Notes: generated from the letters alone by a model not told the origin. Positions 33,008-42,645 are shown, counted from the stretch's first letter. The stretch is DNA of 64,000 nt from CAYYMD01 sp964472875 (GCA_964472875.1 CAYYMD010000002.1:30953-94952), one strand, 5' to 3'. Translations and numbers: made by a program.

Positions 33008-34823
33008 GACCGCCCAGCCAGACAAAACGGGCAGACTACTGCCGTTCCCGCGGTGTGTGCTGCCGATAGCTTTGTGCCTGCTGCTGGTCGCAAGCTCAGC
33101 TCCGGCCGGGGCGAAACAATCAACCGATGGAGGCGAACTTATCTTCACCGGTGGGCAGGAACACCTGTGGCTGGTGCGTTTCGACCGGGAGAAAGGAACG
33201 TTCCGCATCGCGGCCCGCCCCACCGGCGGCAAATGGGAACCGGCCACCAAACAGCCGGAAACAGGCAGGCCCGCCGCGGCCGCGGCCGGACGCAATCTGC
33301 ACATGTTCACCTCCGACGGCAATTACATCTTTTACAATGCAGAAGGCGAACGCACCATCGGGCTCAAACCGCAACAGCCGCTCTGGCCCAAGGATGCACC
33401 GCCGGCGGCAATGTGCCTGAAGTATCCGGTGAAACAGAAAACCGGCGGCCGGGTGGTCGCCATCGTGCCCCGCGGCGACGGCACGCCGACAACGTCCCCG
33501 GCCACGAAGCCGGCCACCGCCCCTGCCGCAACGACAAGCGCTGCGGCTACTATGCCCGACGGCGGCAAAATAGTTTACGGTCTTTTCCAGGATAAAACAG
33601 ACCAATGGAAGCACCTTGCCGACCTGCCCGAATACGCGGATGTGGATGAAGAATCCACCCTCCATCTCGCCGCGGCCGGGAGCGATATCTACGTAATGGT
33701 GGATAATCCCTCCCAAAATATCCTTTTGCAATTCGACGGGGAAAAATGGAGTCGAGTTAACCTCGATAACCGCCTCGCCGCCCGCCCCGTGGCGGGCATG
33801 CTGGGCTGGAAAGACCGGCTGGGGATTCTCTTTGTGGTCCCGGGCGATGCTGAACAAGGCCAAAGCGCCACAAAGCCCGCCGCCGCAACAAAGCCGGCCG
33901 GGATGTCGGCCAAATTGGAACTGGCGATATTCGACCCTTCCGACAACAGATTCACACGCCAGCCCGTGGAGAAACTGCGATGGCGCCGCGACAACATTCC
34001 GATGGCCGCCCGCAACGCCGGCCAGTTCGCCCTGCTGTGGCGGCAGAATGACCGGCTTAAACTCGCCGTTTGCGATAAAACAGGCGGCGTTCTGTCCAAA
34101 ACGGACGTTGAAGTATTCCGGCAGGAGGTCCCCACTAATCACGGCCAGAAATACTTCTCCTACTTCATGTGGGTCGTGGTGGGCGGAATCTTCTTCTTCC
34201 TGTTCGTGTTCCGCTCGAACCAGATGGCGGGCCTTTTCGTCCTTCCCGAGCACGTGGTCCCCGGTACGCTGACAAAGCGGCTCGTGGCCGGGATTATCGA
34301 CCTGCTGATACCGAGTTTTGTGGCGGGCATGATTTTCCCGGCGCCGGTCGAATCTTTCGAAAAACTCAAAGAGTTAATCTCGCAACAGCAAATGCCCGAC
34401 ACCGCGGTCTACGCCGCGATAACCACCATGGTCCTCTACGCCCTATATTGCGCGTTGATGGAATGGCGGTTCGGCGCCACACTTGGAAAGATGATATTCA
34501 AACTCCGCGTCGTCAGCACAGGTGCGGTGGGTTGCGACTTCCAGCAGGCGATGTTGCGCAACCTTATAAAAATAATAGAACTGACCTTTCTGTGGCCGCT
34601 GCCGTTTCCGCTGCTGCTGATGGTGCCTCTGATAAACCGCAACCGCCAGCGGCTCGGCGATTTCATCGCCCGCACTACCGTGGTGGACGCCGTTTCTTTG
34701 TCCAAGGCGCCCCCCGCCCCACCGCAACCCGGCGGGCAGGACGAGGACCAGCCGCCACCGCCGCCCGGCGAAAATGAAAACCAAAGCGGGCAGCCACCCT
34801 CACAGCAGGACGAGGAAAAATAA
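33000..34823 (+). CDS. RDD family membrane protein with N-terminal propeller-like domain
   Basis: Protein of about 607 residues: a signal peptide (ending near APAGAKQ), a beta-rich domain of about 370 residues with Thr/Pro/Ala spacer sequences, one transmembrane helix (YFSYFMWVVVGGIFFFLFVF), an RDD domain with three helices (VAGIIDLLIPSFVAG, then LYALYCALMEWRFGATLGKM), and a Pro/Gln/Asp-rich tail. RDD proteins are often transport-linked. The start is a GTG at 33000 overlapping the previous gene, with GAAGGAG upstream. Function unknown; the large N-terminal domain makes it an unusual RDD member. Confidence 0.75.
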   Translation: MNKTAQPDKTGRLLPFPRCVLPIALCLLLVASSAPAGAKQSTDGGELIFTGGQEHLWLVRFDREKGTFRIAARPTGGKWEPATKQPETGRPAAAAAGRNLHMFTSDGNYIFYNAEGERTIGLKPQQPLWPKDAPPAAMCLKYPVKQKTGGRVVAIVPRGDGTPTTSPATKPATAPAATTSAAATMPDGGKIVYGLFQDKTDQWKHLADLPEYADVDEESTLHLAAAGSDIYVMVDNPSQNILLQFDGEKWSRVNLDNRLAARPVAGMLGWKDRLGILFVVPGDAEQGQSATKPAAATKPAGMSAKLELAIFDPSDNRFTRQPVEKLRWRRDNIPMAARNAGQFALLWRQNDRLKLAVCDKTGGVLSKTDVEVFRQEVPTNHGQKYFSYFMWVVVGGIFFFLFVFRSNQMAGLFVLPEHVVPGTLTKRLVAGIIDLLIPSFVAGMIFPAPVESFEKLKELISQQQMPDTAVYAAITTMVLYALYCALMEWRFGATLGKMIFKLRVVSTGAVGCDFQQAMLRNLIKIIELTFLWPLPFPLLLMVPLINRNRQRLGDFIARTTVVDAVSLSKAPPAPPQPGGQDEDQPPPPPGENENQSGQPPSQQDEEK

Positions 34824-34825
34824 AA

Positions 34826-35827
34826 ATGCTGGAAAAACTGCTTCCATATCGAAGCCGGCGCAGGCGCCGGTTCAAGGAATTTTTCCTCGGGCGGCGTATC
34901 CCGGAACGGCTCGAACGTAATTTTCGCCGGCCGGACGATAAAGGACTGGAGGCGTTAGAGAAATCGCTGCGGAATGATTTTTTCTCCGGCGACGACGAAT
35001 ACCTTTCCACGGAAAACGGCAAAATCGAACTGGCTGACCAGTTAACCGAGCGTCTCGACGAGGTGCGGCGTTATTACATACCATGGATGGACGACGCCGA
35101 GGGGATTTACGACACGGACGTTCTGGAAATCGGCTGCGGAACGGGAATCGCAACCGTCGCGCTGGCCGAGCAGGAGGCGGCGGTAACGGCCATCGACACC
35201 AACGTCGGCGCCCTGGCGGCCGCGAGGAAAAGATGCGAAGTTTACGACCTTCACGCCGATTTTCACCAGGCAAGCGCCACGCAAATCGCAGAGCAGTTCG
35301 CCGGAAGGGAGTTCGACACGATACTGGTTTTCGCATGCCTGGAGCACCTTCTGCCCGCCGAGCGGCTGAACCTTCTTAAGCAGGCGTGGCAACTACTGCG
35401 CGACGGTGGCCTGTTGTGCGTGGCCGACACGCCGAACCGCCTGTGGTATTTCGACAACCACAGTTCGATGCTGCCGTTTTTCCACTGGCTGCCCCCGGCG
35501 CTGGCGTCGAAGTACTCGCGATTCAGCCCGCGGGCGATTTACAACGAAGTATTCGACGAAAGCCGCCCCGAAACCGGCGAACGGATACAGCGCATGGGCC
35601 GCGGTGCGAGTTACCACGAATTCGAACTGGCCATTGCGCCAATGGACAAACTGGACGTGATCAGTTACAAGGCCGGATTTCTGGCAAAGCGTTCGATACC
35701 TTTCCGCCTGGCGCGGGCTTTCACGAGCGACGCCAGATACCGCGCGTTCCTCTCTCGCGCCGCACCCAATGTCCACCCGGCCTTTGTGGACATGACTCTC
35801 GACGTCATCATACGCAAACCGGCGTAG
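34826..35827 (+). CDS. Class I SAM-dependent methyltransferase
   Basis: Methyltransferase of 333 residues. The SAM-binding motif I reads VLEIGCGTGIATVAL, followed by an acidic residue after the second strand (AIDTN) and motif LVFACLEHLLP. It resembles UbiG/UbiE-type enzymes, but the C-terminal 130 residues are unusual. An N-terminal Arg-rich segment (SRRRRRFKEFFLGRR) may bind nucleic acid or membrane lipid. It starts 2 bp after the RDD gene and ends the operon. The substrate is unknown. Confidence 0.82.
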   Translation: MLEKLLPYRSRRRRRFKEFFLGRRIPERLERNFRRPDDKGLEALEKSLRNDFFSGDDEYLSTENGKIELADQLTERLDEVRRYYIPWMDDAEGIYDTDVLEIGCGTGIATVALAEQEAAVTAIDTNVGALAAARKRCEVYDLHADFHQASATQIAEQFAGREFDTILVFACLEHLLPAERLNLLKQAWQLLRDGGLLCVADTPNRLWYFDNHSSMLPFFHWLPPALASKYSRFSPRAIYNEVFDESRPETGERIQRMGRGASYHEFELAIAPMDKLDVISYKAGFLAKRSIPFRLARAFTSDARYRAFLSRAAPNVHPAFVDMTLDVIIRKPA

Positions 35828-35873
35828 CGGGCACGTTTCTGTTAAGCAAGAAGTGAAAGCATGCTTACGCTGA

Positions 35874-37262
35874 TTAAGGCATGGTCGTCGGCGGGGTTTG
35901 CTCCATCCGGGGACAATGGATATTTTTCAGCCGCCGCTGGTAATTAAAGTGCGGGTCGGTCACTCGGGTATGGCACGTGGTGCAGACATCTTTGTTTATT
36001 TCCGCAGTCTCGTAACCTTCGGCCAGATGCTCATCGACATTGAACCGGTGGCATTCCTGGCAACCGACGCCGGCCAGTTTCGGCGTTCTTTCGTAAGTGT
36101 AAAAGCCCCCGGCCGTGTGAAAGCCCGTTGTATGGCACGTTACGCATTCCGGGTCGATATGGCGGTTCTCCCTTCGCAGCGTCCGGTAAGCGTGGGCGTG
36201 CCGTGTCTTTTGCCACGCCTCGTACTGCGGGCCGTGGCACTGGCCGCAACGCGAGGATGCAACATAGTCCAAACCCTCCTTGCGTTCGTAATCGAGAGTG
36301 CGCCTCATGGCCTCGCGGGCGTAGGCCTGGTAAATGTCGATTAACTTCTCATCCGCCGGCCAGCGACGGTCCACCGCCTCTGTGTAAAATTCGATATCCC
36401 CTATCTCGCCGCCGGATATATCCATCTTTAACACACCGACGACCTCGTGTCCGCCGACTTCGACAAACGGCACGCCGTCGCATCGCTGTATATTGTCATC
36501 GGTTACCATCGTGTGCCCCCGTATAATAAGGTCCGGCCGGCACTGCCCGGCGAGCTTCTCGGTATGCTCCGACGGCATGTGCGAAACAACAATCACCACG
36601 TAGCCCTGCTGCTTCAGCGATTTGACCTTCTCCGCCAGCTGCCGGAAAGGCGTGAAGGCCAGCTTGTCGCGAAGATCATCCGGTAAAAAATACATCGCCT
36701 CGGCCCGAAGGTCGGACAGCACGGCCACACGGGCCCCGTTAAAATCCCGCTTTATGACATCCGTAACAGGCAGTTCACGCCCGTGCGATTTTTTCAGGGA
36801 AACGGTGGTGGACAGGTATGTCGGGCGTTGGCGCTTATCCGGCGATTTGAGCAGTTTTTCAAGACGCGCCGGCTCAACGGACCATTCCTGGTCGCCGAGG
36901 ACAACCGCATCGTAACCGGCCGCGGCGTAAGCCCGCAAAATGTAGTTGTTGCGGGGATTTTCCGGTGAAACCCAGAACACATCTCCCGTATCCAGCACGA
37001 TGGCATCGGGAAACTTCCGGCGATACGCGGCGATGAGCCCGCTGCGCCGCGACAGACTGCCCGCCATAGGCCCCGCGCAGTTGCACACTTCCAGCATGCC
37101 GTGTGTGCCGCCGGTAAAAAGCATAACAACATCCGGCGAGTTCATGTCGGATTCATTGACTTTCGGAGCGGATTCGGACATGCACGAACTGAGCAACGCG
37201 GCCGTCAATGCTGCCGCAAGCATCCCCCACAGGACCAAACTTTTGCGGAAGTCAAAACGCAT
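35874..37262 (-). CDS. Lipoprotein fusing a degenerate metallophosphoesterase domain to a tetraheme cytochrome c
   Basis: Protein of 462 residues with a lipoprotein signal (lipobox LSSC, Cys27). Residues about 40-320 form a 5'-nucleotidase/metallophosphoesterase-like domain, but metal ligands are altered: the first motif reads GGTHG in place of the usual D-x-H, the usual GNHE reads GDQEW, and GHTM replaces GHxH, while LDTGD is kept. A CNC motif follows the first strand. The C-terminal 125 residues carry four CxxCH heme sites (residues 339, 373, 401, 427). It is the second gene of an operon with a giant S41 protease. Probably exported and redox-active. Confidence 0.85.
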   Translation of the reverse strand: MRFDFRKSLVLWGMLAAALTAALLSSCMSESAPKVNESDMNSPDVVMLFTGGTHGMLEVCNCAGPMAGSLSRRSGLIAAYRRKFPDAIVLDTGDVFWVSPENPRNNYILRAYAAAGYDAVVLGDQEWSVEPARLEKLLKSPDKRQRPTYLSTTVSLKKSHGRELPVTDVIKRDFNGARVAVLSDLRAEAMYFLPDDLRDKLAFTPFRQLAEKVKSLKQQGYVVIVVSHMPSEHTEKLAGQCRPDLIIRGHTMVTDDNIQRCDGVPFVEVGGHEVVGVLKMDISGGEIGDIEFYTEAVDRRWPADEKLIDIYQAYAREAMRRTLDYERKEGLDYVASSRCGQCHGPQYEAWQKTRHAHAYRTLRRENRHIDPECVTCHTTGFHTAGGFYTYERTPKLAGVGCQECHRFNVDEHLAEGYETAEINKDVCTTCHTRVTDPHFNYQRRLKNIHCPRMEQTPPTTMP

Positions 37263-37295
37263 AAACCTCGCCCCGCGGCCGTCGTGGGCGGTTAG

Positions 37296-39902
37296 TCAGG
37301 CCGCTATTTTGCCTTCGGTCTCGATTTTTTCAGGATGCTCGTTAAGTTCCCTCTGGAGGCGCATCAGCCGCAGCATAAGAACCGCGGTATTGAGTTGTAT
37401 GTCGGCCTTGAACTGGCGACTGAGCTGACGGTCGAGGCGTTGCTCATCCACTTTTTTAAGCAGGTCGGTCTCCCGGCGAATTTCAAGCCATCTCTGCAGT
37501 TGTCCGGGCGTCATATCCACCCTTATATCGGGGTCCACGCCCCACTTTTCCGCGCCGTTTCGCCGGTGAATCAGCCGCCCCGAAGGCAGGTAATAATAGG
37601 CAGTGGTCAGTTTCAAATACGCCCTCTTTGCGCGGATTGACAGTATGTTCTGCACGCTGCCCTTTCCGTAAGTCCTCTGCCCGATGATGAGACCGCGGTT
37701 AAGGTCCTTCATGGCCCCGGAAACAATCTCCGATGCCGACGCGCTGTACTGGTCGATCAGCACGACAAGGTTGCCCTTGTGAAACTCGCCCCTGGAACCG
37801 GCGTCGTACTTGGCGGACTTGACCTGGCGGCCGCGGGTGGAAACCACCACGCCATCCGAGAGGAACTCATCGGCTATTTCTATGGCCGTACGCAGCATCC
37901 CGCCGGGATTGAATCGCAGGTCCAGCACCACCGAATCCACGCCGTCTTCGCGGAGATCTTCCAGAACCTTTTCCATGTCGTCCGAAGTCTGCTTTGTGAA
38001 CTGCGTAAGGCGAATGTATCCGATTTTCTCGTTTTCGCCTGTAGGCGCGAACTTGACCGAATCGATCGTGTAACTCCATGTGCCGTCCGACTTGCGTCGC
38101 CAGCCGCGCACCGTCTGAATCTTGATTTCGTCGCGGGCTAACGACACCTCGAACGGCTCCAGCATGCCCGCGCGTTTGATCTTCAGATTAACTTTCGTGC
38201 CTTTGGGACCGGTTATCATTCTGACCAGGCGATCGAGCGAGAAATCCTCGGTCCGCCTTCCTTCAACCTCGATTATCTTGTCGCCGCTTTTGATGCCGGC
38301 ATTGTATGCGGGCGTGTCCAGCAAAGGCGTAACAACCTCGAGCGGCTGGCCGGGGTCCTTGGTTATCTGGATCCCCACGCCGTAAAATTTACCGGAAATC
38401 TGCTTCTGGAAATCCGACACGTCGTCCGGCCAGATCATCGAACTGAACTTGTCCAGCTCTTCCATCATCCCCTCGGCGAACTCGACGGCCAGAACCTCGG
38501 TGGGAATGTTGACCGTTTTATCGGAGGCGCCCAGCAGAACGACCAGGGCCAGCTGCAAATCCATGTGGTCAAGGCGGTCCTGTTTTTCGAAATGCTTATT
38601 GAGGTCGTCAATTTCCTGTAAAAATTCCCGCTTCGCCTCGTTGTCCTTGAGCCCCTCGAACGTATTGGCCACCTGAGGCGTCTTGGCCAGGACCTCTATG
38701 CTCAAAAGCGCGCTGTGAATCAACTTGCTGTAATCCACGCTGGTCACGTAATAGGAATCTATCTTCGAGATGGCGTCCTTAACCATCTTGGCGTCCACGC
38801 CGGAAACCCGCCTTTGCCAGTCCATATCGGATTCGGCCGAATCGTCGTCGGCTTCTTCATCCTCTTTACCGCCATAAAGACTCAGCACGCGCACGTGCTG
38901 GCGAATCTGCTTGAGACGCCGCTGGTATTCGAGATTATCCGGCTCGAGTTCCTTGAGGCCGACATAGGCCTCAAGCGCATCGCGCCACCGCGCATCGGCC
39001 ATGGCCCTGGTGCCGCGCGAAATAACATCCTCCACCAGCGTCTTATACCACTGTTCTTCGCCCGGCCGGCGCGTTTCGCCCGCCACCTCCGAGGCCACCC
39101 TGGCGTGAACCAGCGCCACCTGCCAGGGCTCCTTGGTCACCATCGCTTCCACGTCGGCAAGCGACTGGCGGAAATCATCGGCGACTTTTGCGAACTCGCC
39201 CTCGGCCAGTTTTCGCTGCAGATTTTCCGCAGTCACGTCAGTCCAGAGGTCCCTGTATTTCTTCATGCGCTGCCGCACGGTGTCGATGGTATCCCGAAAC
39301 CGCCTGTGGTATTTAGAATCGCCGCCCCTGAATAATTTTTCAACTTCGTCAATGTGCTCGCCCGCCTTGCTCAACGCATCCAGCGACTCTTTTTTCAGTT
39401 CATCCACTTTTTCCCCATCCGCCTGCTCCAGCAGTTCGCGTTTGTCGGCCTCGTGCGACAAAACCGACAGGTCGGACATCTTCTCCCGCGCCTTACCGAT
39501 TTTCTCCAGCTGACCCTTGTCGGCGCCGTCCGTGAATTCCTGGGCCAGCATCGCCCGTTGCACGCGACGGACTGTCCGTTCGTATTCCTGCTGGCGGTGC
39601 GCCTCCCATTTCCTGCTGCGGGCGACGTACTCGTCGAGCAGTTCGGCCAGACGCGCGGCCGTGGAATTCTGCCCGGAAGAGCCCGCGGCCGAGGCGGCTT
39701 TTTCCACCGCTTCGTCGAACCGCCCCGCCAGGGCCTCGTCAATCACCGTGGCGCATAAGCCGGCGCTGTCCGGCGCTGTCGCCGAGACATCCGGGCGCGT
39801 CGCGGCCGGGGCCGCTTCAGACGTTCCGCCTACCAAACAGGCCGTTAAAAACCATACGGAAAATACAATTCCTACACGGGTCAACATACCTCGGTTTTTC
39901 AC
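37296..39902 (-). CDS. Large S41-family carboxyl-terminal processing protease
   Basis: Protein of 868 residues, much longer than typical CtpA (400-550). It begins with a signal sequence that contains a possible lipobox (LTAC, Cys22) and has a GTG start with GGGAG upstream. The N-terminal 480 residues are helical and rich in Lys and Glu. A PDZ domain (about 505-580) follows, then the S41 catalytic domain with the serine in YSASASE (about 720) and the lysine in YGKGSV (about 745). A helical C-terminal segment ends the protein. It lies 33 bp before the cytochrome fusion gene. The helical arm may recruit substrates. Confidence 0.92.
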   Translation of the reverse strand: MKNRGMLTRVGIVFSVWFLTACLVGGTSEAAPAATRPDVSATAPDSAGLCATVIDEALAGRFDEAVEKAASAAGSSGQNSTAARLAELLDEYVARSRKWEAHRQQEYERTVRRVQRAMLAQEFTDGADKGQLEKIGKAREKMSDLSVLSHEADKRELLEQADGEKVDELKKESLDALSKAGEHIDEVEKLFRGGDSKYHRRFRDTIDTVRQRMKKYRDLWTDVTAENLQRKLAEGEFAKVADDFRQSLADVEAMVTKEPWQVALVHARVASEVAGETRRPGEEQWYKTLVEDVISRGTRAMADARWRDALEAYVGLKELEPDNLEYQRRLKQIRQHVRVLSLYGGKEDEEADDDSAESDMDWQRRVSGVDAKMVKDAISKIDSYYVTSVDYSKLIHSALLSIEVLAKTPQVANTFEGLKDNEAKREFLQEIDDLNKHFEKQDRLDHMDLQLALVVLLGASDKTVNIPTEVLAVEFAEGMMEELDKFSSMIWPDDVSDFQKQISGKFYGVGIQITKDPGQPLEVVTPLLDTPAYNAGIKSGDKIIEVEGRRTEDFSLDRLVRMITGPKGTKVNLKIKRAGMLEPFEVSLARDEIKIQTVRGWRRKSDGTWSYTIDSVKFAPTGENEKIGYIRLTQFTKQTSDDMEKVLEDLREDGVDSVVLDLRFNPGGMLRTAIEIADEFLSDGVVVSTRGRQVKSAKYDAGSRGEFHKGNLVVLIDQYSASASEIVSGAMKDLNRGLIIGQRTYGKGSVQNILSIRAKRAYLKLTTAYYYLPSGRLIHRRNGAEKWGVDPDIRVDMTPGQLQRWLEIRRETDLLKKVDEQRLDRQLSRQFKADIQLNTAVLMLRLMRLQRELNEHPEKIETEGKIAA

Positions 39903-40057
39903 ACTATACTCCCATTTCTCTGCCGCCCGGGGCGGCGCAACATCGACTTTTATAAAACGCCGCGATTAAAACGCGGTTAATTCATTATAACCAACCTGCG
40001 CCAAACTGCCAATTACAACGCACGCCGCCAGAGTTTATCCCCCCTCGCATCACGGCA

Positions 40058-40258
40058 TCACGGCCGGGCCATAACCCATACGAGCACCCCCATGGCGCCG
40101 ATTATCACGGCGGCCAGGATGCTCGTCAGCGCCAGTCGCCACCATATCCACGATGCGCGCGGCATCTCCGCCCGGTGCGCCACCCACAAAGCGGCCAGAA
40201 ATCCGCCCGCCGCCGGCAGCGTGCACAACGCCAAAATAAAAAATACCATCGGGTCCAT
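40058..40258 (-). CDS. Small two-helix membrane protein
   Basis: A 66-residue reading frame with two hydrophobic helices (residues about 4-25 and 42-62) and a short basic loop. The ATG at 40258 has only a weak ribosome binding site. It lies alone between the S41 protease and trpD, and the opposite-strand ORF here is not better. It could be a real small membrane protein or a chance frame. Confidence 0.45.
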   Translation of the reverse strand: MDPMVFFILALCTLPAAGGFLAALWVAHRAEMPRASWIWWRLALTSILAAVIIGAMGVLVWVMARP

Positions 40259-40341
40259 ACGCCTGATATTACCTGATATTAACTGTTAATATAGCGGAGT
40301 GTAGATTATAATCCGCCGCGATTATTTCGACGGAAGATAAT

Positions 40342-41364
40342 ATGAAGGAACCGACATACGCAAGTTTGCTTAAGACAGTGCTTTCCGGCGGACCGATGAG
40401 CCGCGAGCAGGCGTACTGGGCATTCGGGCGGATTATGGAAGGCGTGTGGTCCGATGCGCAGATAGGCGGGCTGCTGGCCGCCCTGGCCGCCAAGGGCGAA
40501 ACGCCCGAGGAAATCGCCGGCGCCGCTCAGGCCATGCGGGAGCACTCTGTGCGGATAGACGCCGCCGGGGCCGAGGTCATAGACACCTGCGGCACGGGCG
40601 GCACGGGACTGGCCACGTTCAACATATCCACGGCCGCGGCGCTCGTGGCCGCCGGGGCGGGAGTGAAGGTCGCCAAGCACGGCAACCGCACCTCGACGCG
40701 GCCGACCGGCTCGGCCGACGTGCTGGCGGCGCTGGGCGTGAACATCGAGGCAGAACCGAAACTGGTCGAACGCTGCCTGGCGGGGGCGAACGTGTGCTTC
40801 TGCTTCGCCGTGCTGTGCCACCCGGCCATGAAGTACGCCGCGCCGGTGCGGAAGCAACTGGCCGTGCGGACGGTGTTCAACCTGCTGGGGCCGCTGACGA
40901 ACCCGGCCGGGGCTAAGCGGCAACTGATGGGTGTGTTCGACGAATCGCTGACCGCGGTTATCGCCAACGTGCTGAAACTGCTCGGCTCGCAGCGGGCGAT
41001 GGTGGTTCACGCCGCAGACGGCCTCGACGAAATCTCCACCACGTCCGAGACGAAGATATCGCAACTCAAGGACGGCAGCGTTTCCACGGAGACGGTCGCG
41101 CCGGAAGATTTCGACCTCAAACGCGCCACGATGGACGACCTGACCGTGACCATTGCCGACGAATCCGCGCAGAAGATTCGCGACGTTCTGGCCGGCAGGC
41201 CCGGGCCGGCCCGCGACATAGTTGTCCTGAACACGGCCGCGGCCCTTGCCGTCGCCGGACACGCCGAGACCATAGTCGAGGCCATCCCCCTGGCCGCCGA
41301 GTCCATAGACTCCGGCCGCGCAAACGCCGCCCTGGACAAACTCATACAAATCAGCAACGCCTGA
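40342..41364 (+). CDS. trpD: Anthranilate phosphoribosyltransferase
   Basis: Second enzyme of tryptophan synthesis, joining anthranilate to PRPP, 340 residues. The PRPP-binding DTCGTGGTG, the following FNISTAAALVAAGAGVKVAKHGNR split across the family signature, and the late NLLGPLTNPA region are all present. It stands alone; no trpG, trpC or other trp gene is adjacent. It ends 18 bp before the convergent serpin gene. Confidence 0.97.
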   Translation: MKEPTYASLLKTVLSGGPMSREQAYWAFGRIMEGVWSDAQIGGLLAALAAKGETPEEIAGAAQAMREHSVRIDAAGAEVIDTCGTGGTGLATFNISTAAALVAAGAGVKVAKHGNRTSTRPTGSADVLAALGVNIEAEPKLVERCLAGANVCFCFAVLCHPAMKYAAPVRKQLAVRTVFNLLGPLTNPAGAKRQLMGVFDESLTAVIANVLKLLGSQRAMVVHAADGLDEISTTSETKISQLKDGSVSTETVAPEDFDLKRATMDDLTVTIADESAQKIRDVLAGRPGPARDIVVLNTAAALAVAGHAETIVEAIPLAAESIDSGRANAALDKLIQISNA

Positions 41365-41382
41365 TTCGGCGACTCTTTCCGC

Positions 41383-42645
41383 TCACTCGCCCTTGGGGTT
41401 TACCACGCGCCCGAGGAAAAGGATGCTCCCGGTCTCGTTGTGGCGGATGAGGAACATGAAAGGATGGTCGGCGTTGAAGACCTTCGGCTCGGGCTGGGGC
41501 ACCGGCATGGCCGTGGCCATCATTGTCACGGCCGTGGCGGCGGCCGCCTCGGTGCCTTTCTCGTCCACGGCCACAAACGCCTTGTGAATCACGTCGGATA
41601 TGAACAGTTTCTCGGCCGTCGTCATGCCGGAAAAATCCGCCTTTTCCGGCGAGAACGCATTCGCCATGCCCATCTCGGCCAGTTTTTTTGCCAGCGAAAA
41701 CCGGCTGGTGAACTTGAACTTCGGCAACGTAACCTTCACCTCCGCGGGCTTTATGCCATCAAGCCACTTGTCGAGTTTCGCGGCCGTCAGTTGCTTCTGC
41801 AACTCCGCCAGGCCGTCCACCTCGCGCGGCAGCAGCACCACCATCGAAAGGTCGCCCGCCTTATACGCCATCCGCAGCACCTGGAAGTCGTCTGTCTCCA
41901 TGTATCCGAACTTTTCCTGCTGATACATCATCGGCGTCTCGACGCTCTCGCCGCCGCCCAGGTGGAACGGCTTGTCTTTGGTGTTGCGCTGCTTGAACTG
42001 CTCTGCCCACTGGCTCTTGAAATACATCGCGTTTGTCAGCACGAGGCGGGTCAGGTCGTTCAGCGCGCCGCTTGGTATGAGGTCCTTAATCTTGTCCTTC
42101 GTCTGCTGCTCGACCCACTTGTTGATCTTCTCCCTCGCCGCCTCGGTTTTGGCGAAGTCCACCTCGTGCAGGCCCGCCCCGTAATTGACGCGCGTGAGTT
42201 TTATGAAATCATCCTTCCACGGATACCCCTGCTGCCCCCACAGCGCGTTGGCGACTGTCAACTGGTAGGCGTCCTGCTTCTCTACCTTCCACTTGCCGTT
42301 TTCTCTGAGGCGGACGGTAACCTTCCGCGGCGAGTTGAGCGAATTTATCACCCGCTCAAAGGCCGGGTGCAGTTTCTCCTGACCCGGCGTAAAGTGCAGC
42401 ACCTCGCCCATCTGCTGCTCGGTCCGCCCGCGCGCGCCGGCGTATGTCATCGCAAGGGCCGTGTGAATGCTGGTCGGCGAGAAGAACAGGTTGCCCTCGC
42501 CGTCGGCAGCGAGTTTGCAATATATGTCGAAGGCGAATTCGTTGCCCCCGGCCACGACCTTGTCCGCGGCGGCGCTTTCGCCGGCGGCGGCCGCGGCGCA
42601 AAATACCAGCACCATCGCTGTCGTCAGTATCGCCCTGGATTTCAT
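41383..42645 (-). CDS. Serpin family protease inhibitor
   Basis: Secreted serine protease inhibitor of 420 residues with a signal peptide ending near AAAAGESAAA. The serpin core is complete: FSPTSIHTALAMTYAGARG, VLTNAMYFKSQWAEQF and the C-terminal HPFMFLIRHNETGSILFLGR. The reactive-loop hinge EKGTEAAAAT has the small residues typical of inhibitory serpins; counting from the hinge puts P1 near Thr-Ala, though this is uncertain by one or two residues. AAGGAAGG precedes the ATG at 42645. Its target protease is unknown. Confidence 0.93.
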   Translation of the reverse strand: MKSRAILTTAMVLVFCAAAAAGESAAADKVVAGGNEFAFDIYCKLAADGEGNLFFSPTSIHTALAMTYAGARGRTEQQMGEVLHFTPGQEKLHPAFERVINSLNSPRKVTVRLRENGKWKVEKQDAYQLTVANALWGQQGYPWKDDFIKLTRVNYGAGLHEVDFAKTEAAREKINKWVEQQTKDKIKDLIPSGALNDLTRLVLTNAMYFKSQWAEQFKQRNTKDKPFHLGGGESVETPMMYQQEKFGYMETDDFQVLRMAYKAGDLSMVVLLPREVDGLAELQKQLTAAKLDKWLDGIKPAEVKVTLPKFKFTSRFSLAKKLAEMGMANAFSPEKADFSGMTTAEKLFISDVIHKAFVAVDEKGTEAAAATAVTMMATAMPVPQPEPKVFNADHPFMFLIRHNETGSILFLGRVVNPKGE

